This document shows positions 35,774 to 47,398 of a DNA stretch of 64,000 bases, one piece after another. Each line of letters begins with the position of its first letter. The first letter of the stretch is position 1. Under the pieces are notes generated by a model. It did no database searches and was not told where the DNA came from. It was given only the letters and a program-made list of their open reading frames with translations. The stretch is from Bryum argenteum (Eukaryota > Streptophyta > Bryopsida > Bryales > Bryaceae), in the NCBI GenBank assembly GCA_037043015.1, contig CM073324.1, positions 2,163,413 to 2,227,412 on the forward strand, in the 5' to 3' direction. The position numbers and the translations under genes were made by a program.

Positions 35774-36242
35774 TTGGATGCCAAAGATAAAAATAAAATA
35801 AAAAACATAAACATGAGTACTTGTTGCTGAAGAAAAATTGGGCCTCAAGAAAAAACTGGTAGGTCTGAAAAGGTGGACCGGCTGTGAGTGTACATGAGCA
35901 TGCAGGATTAACTTTTGTTGACTTGGAGGGGAGCTTTATTATTGCTCTTTTTGTTGAATTTGGACTTTTGGGTCTTCCACCTCGCCCCTTTTGGTCAACT
36001 CCCATGCAGGAAAAAACCTTAATTTAAATTTCCATGCATGATAGAATATTCATATTATTATCATTTAGATCTCGGTCACATTCTGTACGAAATCCTTGTT
36101 TTGTGGGTGGGGTCGGTTTGGTTTTGCAGTTTTTCTTTTTTTCTAATTTAAGGTTGTTGTGTTTTTAGAAGAGAATTTTGAAAGAGGTCATTTTTGGATC
36201 GATTGGAAGTTTCATGCAAATGGAGGGGTAGTGAGAATTTCA
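35774..36242. other. Intergenic sequence
   Basis: No gene seen. An 80-codon minus frame at 35763-36005 overlaps the MITE end and has no recognisable motif. Confidence 0.45.
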
Positions 36243-36260
36243 AAGCACGTTGCACTGTTA

Positions 36261-36361
36261 CATAGATAGATAGAAACTCCAGTCCCTTTCTAATGGGCGG
36301 GCGTGAATGAAGTGTCCGTTCGTAATGCTAATATCCCGATGGCCACCGGACAAGGGAAAAT
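36261..36361 (-). mobile_element. 5'-truncated SINE-like retroposon with perfect 18-bp target duplication
   Basis: AAGCACGTTGCACTGTTA occurs immediately left (36243-36260) and right (36362-36379) of a 101-bp insert, an exact 18-base target-site duplication. The insert begins with CATAGATAGATAG, so on the minus strand it ends in (CTAT)n, a simple-repeat tail. Its body (CGTTCGTAATGCTAATATCC, CGATGGCCA) is shared with the longer element at 61850-62190, so this is a 3' fragment mobilised by LINE-type machinery. Confidence 0.88.
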
Positions 36362-36379
36362 AAGCACGTTGCACTGTTA

Positions 36380-36947
36380 TTTGTAATGAGTGAGCTCCCC
36401 TGAGAGCATTCATTCTGTTCTTCATTGTTCTCCTACACCTTCTAAAGAATGTTTTTGAGATTTCTTTGGAAACAAAGTTGTTTCACCATTGATTTATTTT
36501 TTCTAATTTTTTTTTAATAAATTTAATTTTTGTAATTCAAAAAGAGAACACTTTTGCATGTGGAGAGAGAGCCAAAAGGAATTTTACTTCATTTAAGAGA
36601 CATACAAAACCAAGACTTGGTAATTCCTTAAGGAGAAGCTCTACAATGCACCTCTAGATGGCCATATTTGGAATCTCTAGATTATTTATTTATTATTATT
36701 TATTTTCTTTTCTTTTCTTCCAAGAAATCCAACTATAGGATCTTTTTCATAACTCTCTAATTAGTTTACGTTCTAATTTTAAATAAATTTCACTATACAG
36801 ATCTTGAGATATATCGAGGTATGAGTTTTTGCAAAAGAAACATATTTTTATCAACGCTTTAAAAAATCTTCAATAGGGGCTGAAGTAGAACCTCGATCAA
36901 GCTTGCCTATAACAAGCTAGAGCTCCCTATAATGCCCATGGAGTTCC
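36380..36947. other. Intergenic sequence
   Basis: AT-rich, no gene or repeat recognised. Confidence 0.5.
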
Positions 36948-37180
36948 TTAACCCTTAAAAGTCCCTTGGGGATAGTATGTACGCTATCGTATAATTAGGA
37001 TTTGCTACCAACAAGAAACTCTAAACTGGAATTGTAATAGCTCACTAGAACCGCATTAATTCAAATGTCAACTTCTTCTTTGAACTCAAACCCATTAAAG
37101 GTGTGCATTCACTCCAAATACAACAAAAATACATTGTATTCTACTGGTCGCCACGGCACGCTTAGACCTTTAGGGGTTAA
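36948..37180. repeat. TTAACCC-ended element i (233 bp)
   Basis: TTAACCCTTAAAAGTCCC at the left and GACCTTTAGGGGTTAA at the right are imperfect inverted repeats. The interior is unrelated to copies a-d. Confidence 0.75.
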
Positions 37181-37510
37181 AGCACCCCCAAGCTCACAAT
37201 GTTTGCTCCCCCAAGAGTGAATCTTGGTGGCAGTGTCATAACCTTGTCTTGTCTAACAATTTTTGATGCTTCAAATTGGTGGTAAAACTCATTTGAGTGA
37301 ACCTAAATTCTCTAAGATAATTCTAGTACCGGCATTAAGAGGATAATCATAATAAAAACATGTCAATCACCACCGTATATAATTATCTTTTTTTATATCT
37401 ATTTTTGATAAACTATAAAACACAAACCAAAGTTACTTTTATTGCAGAAAAATGATCACATGCCCTTGTTGGAGAACCATGGTAGAGAGGACTTCTAGAA
37501 TTAATTTAAG

Positions 37511-37733
37511 TAAGAGTGCTCAATTATGGCTCAAATTTGAACAAGGGAGATATGTAGTGAAGTTAACGATGGTAAACGATTTTTGTCCCAAGTCAATTCA
37601 TCATTTTTGAACTCTTTTACGATTTGTTATGAATTTTTATAGGTGGAGTTCTAAAATGTTGCCCTAATTTGACACCTTATAATGTTTGTGATGAGTGCAT
37701 GATACTATTAGATTATGAAGCTATTCTCCCTTA
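37511..37733 (+). repeat. MITE family A, diverged copy 4
   Basis: GTGCTCAATTATGGCTCAAA at the left, then the family phrases TTGTTATGAATTTTTATAGG, GTTCTAAAATGTTGCCCTAA and GAAGCTATTCTCCC. The right terminal repeat is missing or replaced. Confidence 0.65.
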
Positions 37734-38197
37734 AAGTAGACAAAAGCTTGCTTTGGTTAGTTTGAGATTTTGTCAACCTCTGGTTTACTATATTTAGTTT
37801 GCATGAAGTTGCAACCTTTAATAGGTTATAGATTTTTTCAGAACCTTTCCAAATAGTCATTTCACGCTTCTAAATTCCTCATACTTTAGTAGGTATTTAT
37901 GGTCAAAGTTTAAAAAACACTATTTGAAATCTGCCCAAATAACCCTATATGCTCATTTATTCTCAAAATCTACCCTAAGATCAAGTAGATGGCCTAAATC
38001 CTCGCCCAAGTTAGCTTGTCGTTCAGATGTTCATTGCCGTGGTGGTAACTCCAATCTTACTTGATTTTATTGTTCTAAGAATGGGCCATTACGGGTGGAG
38101 GTGTGGAAGGAGGTGAAGATGCCACTGCTATCTCTCTTCTGCCGGAGCCTTTTCGCTCTCTTATCTTGGCTTCTTTCGGCTATGTAAGAGCTCTTTA

Positions 38198-38490
38198 AAA
38201 GGAGAGTGCTCCAAAATGGCTCAAATTTCAGATCTCCCAATTTGTAAAAGCAATCTTCATGCATGGGGAAAGTAAGTGGAAGGATATTCAAAGTGAATGT
38301 ATCAATTCTGGACTATTCTACAATTCGTTTTGAATTCTTGAAGATGGATTTGAAGATGTTTCTAAAGTGGTGGCCTATACAGTAATGTTTGGGATGAGTA
38401 CTATTGAAATGTGAAGCTATTATGTACCTATGAGTTGAGAAGCGTTGCGCTGCATTGTTGATATTGCTCCATTCTTGAGCACTCTCCCTT
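38198..38490 (+). mobile_element. MITE family A, copy 3
   Basis: Ends AAAGGAGAGTGCTCCAAAAT and ATTCTTGAGCACTCTCCCTT are inverted repeats. Interior phrases CATGCATGGGGAAAGTAAGT and GTGAAGCTATTATGTACC place it in family A, as a subfamily with different tips from copies 1 and 2. Confidence 0.75.
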
Positions 38491-38689
38491 AATTTTGTTG
38501 ATTTGTAATGTTTTTGATTGGGAGGTTCCAAGAAGCAAGCCAATCATGGCGTGAGATTGGGGTATTTGAAAACGCTTATTACTTTAGGCCTGTTAAGTGG
38601 GGTCACCATTAGGTGGATTGCTCGAAACGTTTGGGGTACAATAATGACTCACTAATCATGTGCATGATTAGCTTTGAAGTCCAATTCTC

Positions 38690-38821
38690 CATGTACTCAT
38701 GATGAACTTTTAGGGTCCATTGTAGGGCATTGTTTTAGAAACATCTATAAGTCCAATTTCAAAATATTTATTACAGATTGTTCAAAATTGATGATTCCAC
38801 TTGGTCTAATCTTCCACTTAC
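38690..38821 (-). repeat. MITE family A, inverted fragment
   Basis: Minus-strand match to the middle of family A (GATGATTCCACTTGG, ACATCTATAAGTCCAATTTC, AGGGCATTGTTTTAGAAACA) directly left of copy 2, forming a head-to-head pair with it. Confidence 0.65.
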
Positions 38822-38823
38822 TA

Positions 38824-39143
38824 TAGTAAGGTGGCTAATAATGGCGCAGTTTTAGCAAGAAAAATCTACAAGATTGTTAGCACTGCAAGCAATTTTAGTA
38901 CATGGAGGGAATTAGTATAAAGCTAGATAAAGTGGATTCATGAATTTTGGACTTTTCTACCATGAGTTATGAATTCTTGAAGTTGGAATAATAGGTGTTC
39001 CTAAAATGGTGCTCTAAAGTGACACTCTATAATTTTTGCACTGAGTACATGATACTATCGTATGAAGTGGCTATTGTGTACCCAAGAATAAAGATTACTA
39101 GAGCTCCATTTTTGACATTGCGCCATTATTGACTGTTCTACTA
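38824..39143 (+). mobile_element. MITE family A, copy 2 (320 bp, intact ends)
   Basis: TAGTAAGGTGGC...AATGGCGCAGTTTT at the left and ATTGCGCCATTATTGACTGT...CTA at the right are inverted repeats of about 35 bp inside TA dinucleotides (38822-38823 and 39144-39145). The interior aligns end to end with copy 1 at 11283. Confidence 0.87.
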
Positions 39144-39863
39144 TATGTAATCTCACTAACATGGTTACTCTAAAACAAAATTTCCACTTGAAATTTGTGC
39201 AATTAAAGAGCAACCCACCTTATACTTGCAACACCTTATCAAACCACAAATAGAAAAAAAAACACGATTGAATGAAGTTGTTCATTTTTACTTGTCACGA
39301 TTTTATTTTTTATTTTTAAGTGTCTATGATTATAATAAAATTAATCATAATATGCCTATTTTTCTTCTAGGGGCCTTGCCCACCTTAATCTCAAATTTAA
39401 ATTTTCAATATACTTAGGGCTACTTTATATTATTGCCCACCTGGCCTTCGGCCCATTTGGAGTTGAGCCCATCTGAAGCTCAAGTGAGCCTTGACCCAAG
39501 CCTGAGTTTCACAAAATAGGTTGTGAAATTGACCTTGCAATATAAAGTCCATAGGCCCACTTAGAAGGCCCAGATCGAAACTTTTACTTTGATTTGGGCC
39601 TTCCAAATTAGCCAAAGAGGAGAAATCAGTTGCCATCCTATGGCAACCCAATCTTTTTGGCTTGGGCCTATTTGGGCACTCCACACACTCTCATTGGTTG
39701 ATGCTAGGGTTGGAAAGTTGGCCTTCAAAATGGGCTCTAATATAAAATCACTTAGGCCCATCTGGAAAACCCAACTCTATTTTTTTTTTCTAATTTCAGC
39801 CTTCTGAGTAGGCCTATGGACTTTCTATTGCATGGCCGGTTTCACCGGTCACTTTGTAAAATA
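39144..39863. other. Intergenic sequence, GGCCC-rich
   Basis: 39430-39830 is full of GGCCC/GGGCC words and inverted segments (for example TTGGGCCT repeated on both strands), with overlapping open frames on both strands that have no motif. It resembles the interior of a PIF/Harbinger-like element (CTTAGGGCTACTTTATATTA at 39414 resembles the tip at 5428), but I could not find the matching right end. Confidence 0.4.
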
Positions 39864-40390
39864 GGAGAAAATATAAAATTGGCCCTCAAAGATTGCAAAT
39901 TTTCTAAAATGGCCCTCACTTTTCTGAAATTACCAAAAAGACCCTTATTCTTCATGAAGCTTACTTGATAATGTCTCATTAGAGTACATTTCTAGAATTC
40001 ACATTTGCATTCGCAAACACGATGTTAGGATAACTCATTTAGAAATCAGGATGTTTGGCGTTAGTTTTGAAGAGTTGAAGAGAAAACATTAACAACACAT
40101 GTGCTTAGCTATTCTTGAGAGTGATGACTTTTGATAGAGTGCATGTGAAACATATTCTGAAAATGCGAACCAACAATGTTGATTTAGAAGATGCTTATCT
40201 TGATGTAGTGCTTGTGAATGCAAATTTAATGTTGTGCTTGCAAATGCGAATATGAATTCTGAAAATGTACTCCAAAGAGACAATATCAAACAAGCTTCAT
40301 GAAGAATGAGGGCCATTTTGGGAATTTCATAAAAGTGAGGGCCATATTAGTAAATATGCAATCTTTGATGGCCAATTTTGTAATTTTCCC
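39864..40390. mobile_element. Mutator-like MITE with roughly 100-bp terminal inverted repeats
   Basis: The left arm from GGAGAAAATATAAAATTGGC through ATTCTTCATGAAGC (about 100 bases) is inverted at the right from GCTTCATGAAGAATGAGGGC to GGCCAATTTTGTAATTTTCC. Long arms and GGGAAAATTACAAAATTGG-type tips are typical of plant MULEs. The 9-base flanks TGTAAAATA (39855-39863) and ATTAAAATA (40391-40399) match at seven positions, fitting an aged 9-bp target duplication. No transposase frame, so it is non-autonomous. Confidence 0.82.
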
Positions 40391-41565
40391 ATTAAAATAT
40401 GCATTTCTTACCTCTTATGAAGATTTGCTCCTAAAAAAAATATATGAAAACCTTAATGCTTGAATGAGCTTGAATTAGATTGATGTGGTTAGATTTTACA
40501 AAATAGTAATTATTTATTTTAGAATGAATTATAGAGAGTAATACTTTGGAAATTGGTAGAAAATGAATGTCCTATAATTGGAAATTGAAAATTGGTAAGT
40601 TTGGCTAAATACACATCTATTATAAGGTAGGTAGTTTGTTTGTTTTGTTTTGTGACATTATGATCCTAGGCACTGCCAATTGGATCGGGCCGCATGAGGT
40701 GTTGTTGGAAGCAATTTTATTTTGTAGAGTGTGAAAAAAGATTGGATTGCAAAATGGGTCAACAGATACTGAGATATTGAATTTTCAACGGCCCCCAAAT
40801 CACCAAAAATCACAAAAATGACCTAATTATAGATCAAGCACAAAAAACAAAAGGGGCATGATAAAATTATTCAAGTGTGCATGGCAATGCCGATAAGGCA
40901 TATCAGTAATAAATGATAAAATAGAGAAAGGCCACTAATAACCTAAGAAGATCACCAAAATAGTAAGTTTTCTAACACTACGGAAATTTTGCCTCATTTG
41001 TATTTGAAGGCTCAGTGTGAACAATCTATAGATCCAAACCATGTTCTTTAACTTAGTTGTGAATCTCAACTTACCAAAGTTTTAGAAACAAACAAAAACT
41101 TTCAAAAATTTACTTCTTTTAGTAAAAAGTTACTCACAAATTAGAATCAACCATGAGATAGTTGATTGAGCCTTAGTGGTTATATCTCAATCTTCTCAAT
41201 TATGTTGCATGCTTTATAAAGCTTTAGTGGATGAAGTCGGTAATGTTATCTAGTCATATCAATTTCTATGATAAAATTTAATTTCTCTTAAAACTTTTGG
41301 TGAGGTCCACTCTTGGTACCACTTTTCCATAAACTTTTTTAGTGATTCTCATCATAGAAAGTAAAATGGAGATGTGAAGGAAATGTGAGACTTGAGATAC
41401 ACTAGTGGTTTTTGTATACATGCAATTGTAAGAAGTAGTACACCCCATATGACAATTTACACCTTGAATTGAAAGATTGAGATTTTTGTTGTGGGTATGT
41501 AGAGTGCTTATAATAGTTGAGATAATACTCCTTTTAGATGAAAAAAATAATTTCGGATTTACCTG
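40391..41565. other. Intergenic sequence
   Basis: AT-rich with no recognisable gene. A 96-codon minus frame at 41278-41568 has no motif. Confidence 0.45.
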
Positions 41566-41717
41566 CACTAGTAGAAAAGTGGCTTGAGAACACTAGGTAC
41601 TATACCAGTGACTACACCCAATTAAATGCAAATGAGGCGTTTTACACCCACCTTGGGTTTACGTGGTGTACTCATTGGTATACTGCATGGTGTTCTCAAA
41701 CCACTTTTCTACTAGTG
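41566..41717. mobile_element. CACTA-type MITE, copy 1 (152 bp)
   Basis: CACTAGTAGAAAAGTGGCTT at the left and CCACTTTTCTACTAGTG at the right are 28-bp inverted repeats starting with CACTA. Inner pair GTACTATACCAGTGACTACA / TGTACTCATTGGTATACTGC extends the fold. No clear 3-bp target duplication at this copy. Confidence 0.82.
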
Positions 41718-42062
41718 AAGGTTACTGCAAAGACCTCCAAAACCGTACAAGGTAGAAAGCTCCTAAAAGAATATAATCGAGAAAATGTGCCAAACTTGTG
41801 AGAGACTATACCATTTGTTATCATAATTGTCAAACTTTTCTTGGATCATACATTAATTTTTGAGATTAAAGTAGATGGGTACCCTAAACTATTTACCCTA
41901 AAATCTATAAGTTTTGTACATAAAAAAAAAAGGAGTTACCATCTAAAATGTATCTTGTGAGTAAGTTCATTGGGGTCTAAACATTCCATCCATATATTAT
42001 GAAAGAAGGTCGAGGCCCATGAGCTCAAAAGTGTGAGTCCAAAGTAAAACTTCATCTTGTCA
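41718..42062. other. Intergenic sequence
   Basis: No gene seen. Confidence 0.4.
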
Positions 42063-42165
42063 TTAACCCTTGAACGTCCACGGGTTCTAAAACGGGCAGC
42101 CCAAAATTGGACCACAACATCTTTTGGACTTGGGCATCCTGAATGAACCAATCAATGCATCATAA
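42063..42165 (+). repeat. TTAACCC-ended element, partner of 28025-28162
   Basis: TTAACCCTTGAACGTCC followed by AAACGGGCAGCCCAAAAT, ACATCTTTTGGACTTGGGCA and CAATCAATGCATCAT, the inverse of the copy in the cyanoalanine synthase intron. The right end may be the GCGTTAAG near 42265. Confidence 0.6.
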
Positions 42166-42594
42166 GAAGGTGACCAGTTTGACATCAAAATATAAGTGAA
42201 AAGTTGAGTACAGTGAGAGCTACAAAACAGATTCTGTTGGAAACAAGCCCCGAGAGCTTCCTTGGGCGTTAAGATTGTGTAATTTTTTGTGTGTAGAGTT
42301 TCGCTTAGGTTGAGGGGGTTGCTGTTTGTGAGGTTCTTCACCACCACTTCTAAACCATGGTTGAATCACTGTGCAGACTTTCAAGCATTAGTAGATACTA
42401 ACAGTGTTTCAACCACTTTTTTCTGCAATAGTATCTAGAGCTTTAGTTTGAGAACAATCATGTAAAGTTCAGAGTTCGAAAATATCTATAGTAGCCAAGT
42501 TCATGATTTTCTATTATTATGTATTATTGATGATAGAGGTTGTTCCACACTCTGATTCTTGGGAGGAGGAGGAGTTTCAAGGACATGTTCAAAA

Positions 42595-42790
42595 AGAGTA
42601 GATGTCAAAAAACACCTCATATACCCAATTTGAACAAAATTTGAGTAAAATATGACCATTTGAAAATGACAATGATTGAATTGTTTTGTTCAGTTTTAGT
42701 GAAGTTCTCAGTTTGTGGGTACATTAAGCTCAACTCTCCATGAAATGATAATCTGAATATTCCCATTACAACGAATTACGTATTAGATGA
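42595..42790 (+). repeat. Half copy of the foldback element
   Basis: Matches the right half of 26968-27352 (CACCTCATATACCCAATTTG, ATATGACCATTTGAAAATG, GAATATTCCCATTACAACGA). Confidence 0.75.
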
Positions 42791-43253
42791 AGTATGGCAC
42801 TTTTGTTCTTTACATTCTGGGACATACTGGTAAAGTATGGACTGAGCAGACTGAGCAGGCGTATACCATATCTTGAACTACATGTCAAAATCTTACGTTT
42901 CAAACTAATGTTTCAGATTTTTCAGAACGCCCTCAAATTGCATCTTTCAATTTTTTGAGATAACGACGAAGAAAGAGATCAAGTATACATTGTTGAGTTT
43001 GTGGATGACTTCAATCGTTGTTCCCAGCTCTTCAACATGAGCTCGTTTTATTAACGAATTGTAACAGATTGTTTGCAATCATGTATTGTGTAATAATTCT
43101 GAGGAATGTTGCGTAGTGACCCAGAAGAATTCAGGAGATTCCATGTTTATGAAGAACTTTCCTACAATCAGTCGAAGAACACAATTAGAACCACTAACTA
43201 CTAATATAACGATACCTAAGTCTTCTGAAATCAAGCTCCTACTGTAAGTTCAT

Positions 43254-43877
43254 GTGAATGGCTCAGCACCAATCAATCAGAAAAAAGACATTTTAGAGCG
43301 ATTCTGCAAATTTGAGGAGGCAGGTGAAAACTTTGCTGCTTCTGGTAGATCACATTCAGTGACGGTTTTGGGGTCGCATACCGAGGTCTTGAATGAGAGG
43401 AGATGGACATCTGCACCTGGTAAAAGAAACAAAGCTGGCGCAGAAGCTCACATTCCTCAACTCAGAAAAATCCTCCGCCACAATCCCGTGCAAGAGACAT
43501 GCAAACTGCATTTGATTTGGAAACTTATGCAAGAATATAGCCTAGTTAAAATTGCAGTTGTCACGAATGTAAAGTCGAAGGGAAGATTGTACATTCCAGA
43601 GGAGAAAATGACTAAGAGTATCGTTACGGGCTCTCTAAACTGGGAGAGTCGCGAATGTACAATTCAACCTGCTCCGTGCCCGCTCAAAACACATCGTTCC
43701 TCATGCATTGAATATCTTTGTGTCCGCCTTGATTTGACCATTTCAGCTAATTATCTTGTAGCTTACTTACATCATTCTTTTTGTGATCCAATACCAATCG
43801 CATGGAATAATGGACAGCGAACCAGAGCAGGAATCTCCAAGACCATGGGTGGCGGGTGGCAAAACATGATCGCATGA
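43254..43877 (+). other. Unrecognised 207-codon open frame
   Basis: A 624-base plus-strand frame that begins at a GTG, not an ATG, so if real it is an internal or terminal exon of a spliced gene. It is basic and reads NGSAPINQKKDILERFCKFE at the start and ends TMGGGWQNMIA. Codon use is mixed and I recognise no domain. It is longer than most chance frames here. No partner exons identified, so it may be a decayed gene or transposon fragment. Confidence 0.3.
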
Positions 43878-44225
43878 TGTACCTTATGGAAGAATGAAGC
43901 AGCTAATTAAGTGATTGAGATATTGCACAATAAATTAAAGCTTGATAACAGTTTGTAAGACTTCATACCGAATGGCACATGGAACGACTCTAATTTGGAA
44001 GGACTGAGATTATTGCCAACGTCTCAAACTCAGCGCGAGCAACACTCTGAGTACTGTACACACTTCGCTGCTTCGCGGCCTGGTACTAGGCTCCACAATA
44101 TCTACATGCTTGCTCTAGTACAGACTCTGTAAATGCACTGACGACCATACCGATATCATTGCGCATCCATACCGTTCGTGGGTGGTGATGAAACGTCCTC
44201 AATCAATCTCATGGACTAGGTAATG

Positions 44226-44294
44226 GTCGAGCAGTCTGTGGTTATGAGGAATAACCGATGGGGCGGTACCTACCATAACCACAGGCTGCTGACC
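44226..44294. other. Short inverted repeat, potential 70-nt hairpin
   Basis: GGTCGAGCAGTCTGTGGTTATG (44226 onward, about 22 bases) pairs with CATAACCACAGGCTGCTGACC (ending 44294) with two or three mismatches around a 25-base loop. Size and shape are compatible with a small RNA precursor or an element tip. Nothing else supports an RNA gene. Confidence 0.4.
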
Positions 44295-44322
44295 ATTTGT
44301 AAGTCTGCCGTCGTTTTCTTTC

Positions 44323-44646
44323 TTGCACGGTGCGTGCTTCCTGTCTGCGATGGATTGTCCAAAGCACAGGGTTCCTACATATAAGCGGGTCATGTCGATT
44401 TCAGATTGTCCTACGCATGGACGCGGTCGTGGTCCTGATAGTACGGCTGCACCTAATCCCTACATACAGGCATATATAGCTCCAACTCTTAACGTGCAGC
44501 CTGTTTTAGTTCGAGATGATCTAATGATGCAAAGTACTCTCGTTAGTGTAGAAACTCTTACACAATTTGATGAAGAAACGCTAGAAAGCTTAGATATGTT
44601 TGGAATCGGACTTGATTCTTTGAGCCTCCACTCCTCCCGTTGTTGA
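44323..44646 (+). other. Unrecognised 107-codon open frame
   Basis: Starts with TTG in frame; the first ATG gives MDCPKHRVPTYKRVMSISDC. The latter half is acidic and hydrophilic (LTQFDEETLESLDMFGIGLD). No known motif. Could be an exon of the same unrecognised locus as 43254-43877. Confidence 0.25.
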
Positions 44647-47398
44647 AGTGCCGAATATGGAGCTGTCAGCTGCCGTCCTCAATTGAAAAAAATTCCGTAG
44701 ATTCCGAAAATCCAAAGGTCTGGCAGCGGATCTTTTGATTTTGATTCAGGAAAAATGGAGAAATGTTAAGTTTCACAGAAATCCGAGCAAGAGATCATAT
44801 ACATGGGCAAGAAATTGTTTTGATTCTTGGAGAAGTTTCTGTGGATTGGATACTATTATTGCAATTAAGAAGCTTCCTATTCAAGAGTTTGGATCAATGT
44901 TGTGTAAGTTTTTAATTATGTTGAACAAGGAGAGTGGTGATTGGTGAACACTATCCCACGAGAACAATTATGAGTATGCTCCAAGCTTTCAATCAAATTT
45001 TGTGGCATATATGCTCAAGATGAAAGGATTGTTACAATCAAAATTTAAGAGGTGTCGTTTAAGACAAAAATCATCCTTGGTTCAAAGCCCACTACTAGGG
45101 TTGTACAAGATGTTGTAGAACGGAGTAAGGATGGTGGCACCAATAACCTTGAAAACATGTTAATTATATTCCATTTGATGAAGAATGCAAATTAAAGTAC
45201 TTTCTCATGCTAATCATTTGGCAAGTCATCCGCTAGGAGTTCAGAAGAGATTTGCATATTATTGTGTCAATTATTGTGTTTCTTGTACAATGAGGATCTG
45301 AATTGCAAGGACTTCCGGGCAATGGTAAGCTTGGGGTATCACTTTTTGGACACACTAATTAGGTTATTTTTATTGAAAGCCTCCAAAGTTTGTCTAATTT
45401 AGTCATTTTAATCAAGTAAAAAGACCCTAAAATAGAAAATAAAATATCATGCACCTCACTGAAATCAAAGTATATATGCCTATAGATTTTCTTTTAGATT
45501 TTTTATTTTTTTGGATCCATTCATAGATGAGGGAAAAAGTGTTGAATTTGGGGATTTGCAGGCATTTTAGTGCACAATGAATTAATTCTTTTATTATTAA
45601 ATAAATTATTTTGTATTCTATACAAGAAGATGTAGGTCATATTCAAAAATCATATTAAAATAAAAATGGTTGATATTCCATTTGCTTGATTCTATGGATT
45701 TTAGGTTATTGGGACATGACTTACTTTTTCAACTAAAAAATCAAATAAAATTACTTCAAAATATTTTTTTTAATTTTTAATTTTTTTTCTTGATACATTA
45801 TAAGTATAGACAACTAAAACCACATCTAATGAAGTCTTATTGTATTACAGTTTAAAAATGGATATGCTTGTCACACCAGCATAGAGTGCAATTGTTCATA
45901 GGACAACCTTTTTGGGTACCCCAACCAGACTATCACCCTTCCGGTGTCTGACTTTCAACTCAAAAAAGCCTTTGAAGCCTTTGACCTTTGAATATCACTA
46001 CCAAAAAGAGTTCGAGGCATGGTATGCGCAACAATTCTTCAAGTCAACTCCCTGTACACATGTTTCTAGAGTTTTTTTGGAGTTACTAAGGTAAGCAGAT
46101 TTTGCTTCATAGAAAGTGGTTCAAGGGATGTAGCTTACAGTCTTTTGAGTTGGCTCGTATTTTGCAGGTTGACTGTTGAGAATATGCCAATAATCGAAAG
46201 TCTTGGCAGTAGAATTGCGTTTTCAATGTGCAAATCGGCGAAAAAATAGTTAAATTTGTGTGAAGAAGTGTGAGACAATGTGATGCACAAAGCAATATTG
46301 CAATAGAGATGTAAATATTATGTATCAATGTATGTTGAAGTCTTTGTGCTAGATGAAGCATGAATGGTTGGACGAAAACTGTGAATCTCGATGTGAAATC
46401 GAGGGATTTCTTCTAGTGCTTTGGATGACGTCCATCCTCATTCATCCATATACATGGGAGTGGCAAGTATCCCATATGGTTATGTAGCAGTATAATAACC
46501 GAAGTGGAAAATCAATTCCAAACATTAAGGATTCAAACACTGGGGATCCGTCATCCGTAGTGTAGAAGCTTTGTTGTAAATTGTCACTAGAATAAATTTC
46601 TTTCTCTCTCACACATAATCATTTTATCACATTCCTATAAATTTCTCATAATACAATGAACATCAATTTGCACAATTTATACTTTATTTATCTCCAGGTG
46701 GGATTGTAAAATTAAACATTCAATTGTTGAATCTTAACACAATAAAATAGGTTGCTTTTAGTATCCCTAGGTACTGCCACTCTTCATGGTCTGACAAAGA
46801 AAAATAAAACACCAAAAAAAGTCTATACTCTTCCAAAAACGGCTAAAGTGAAAAGACTCATAAATACCAAAGGACACAATACTTCAAACAAGAACGGACG
46901 GACAATTGAAAAAATTAAAAACGGACGGACGGATCACGAACTTAAGTACGGATTTGAACTTTGAAACGGAACGGGCACGAACGGACAAGGACTTTTGAGA
47001 CGGATAAATGAAATTGAAAACTTAGAGTATCAAACTATCTAACAGGAAATATGACATTATTTACTATCCATTTTAAAACCCGGAACCTCCGTTTTGAACT
47101 ATTAAAACTCCGTTATTAACAAATTGAAAAATTCCTGGTCTACAGGTTAGCAGGGTAAAGGTTACCCGTAGCCCCAGTGGAGTAATCTTGGAGGCTGTAC
47201 TGGAGAGATTCGGAAAGCACCAAGGAGTAACTGGCATGCGATGGTTGCATGTGGTGGAAACACATAGCACCAGGGAAGGTGTTGTTGTGAATTATAACGC
47301 TGATCGTCTTCTCAAGTGAAAGCTGCCACGAGAAGAAATATTGACTGGACTGCGGTAATGGAATATGGTATGAAACAGGCGATCTGTACAGATTGAAG
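44647..47398. other. Intergenic sequence left of the KamA gene
   Basis: AT-rich with scattered short frames. ACGGACGG repeats occur near 46910-46990. Composition shifts sharply to GC-rich at about 47,450, inside the last codons of the KamA frame. No other gene recognised. Confidence 0.5.
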
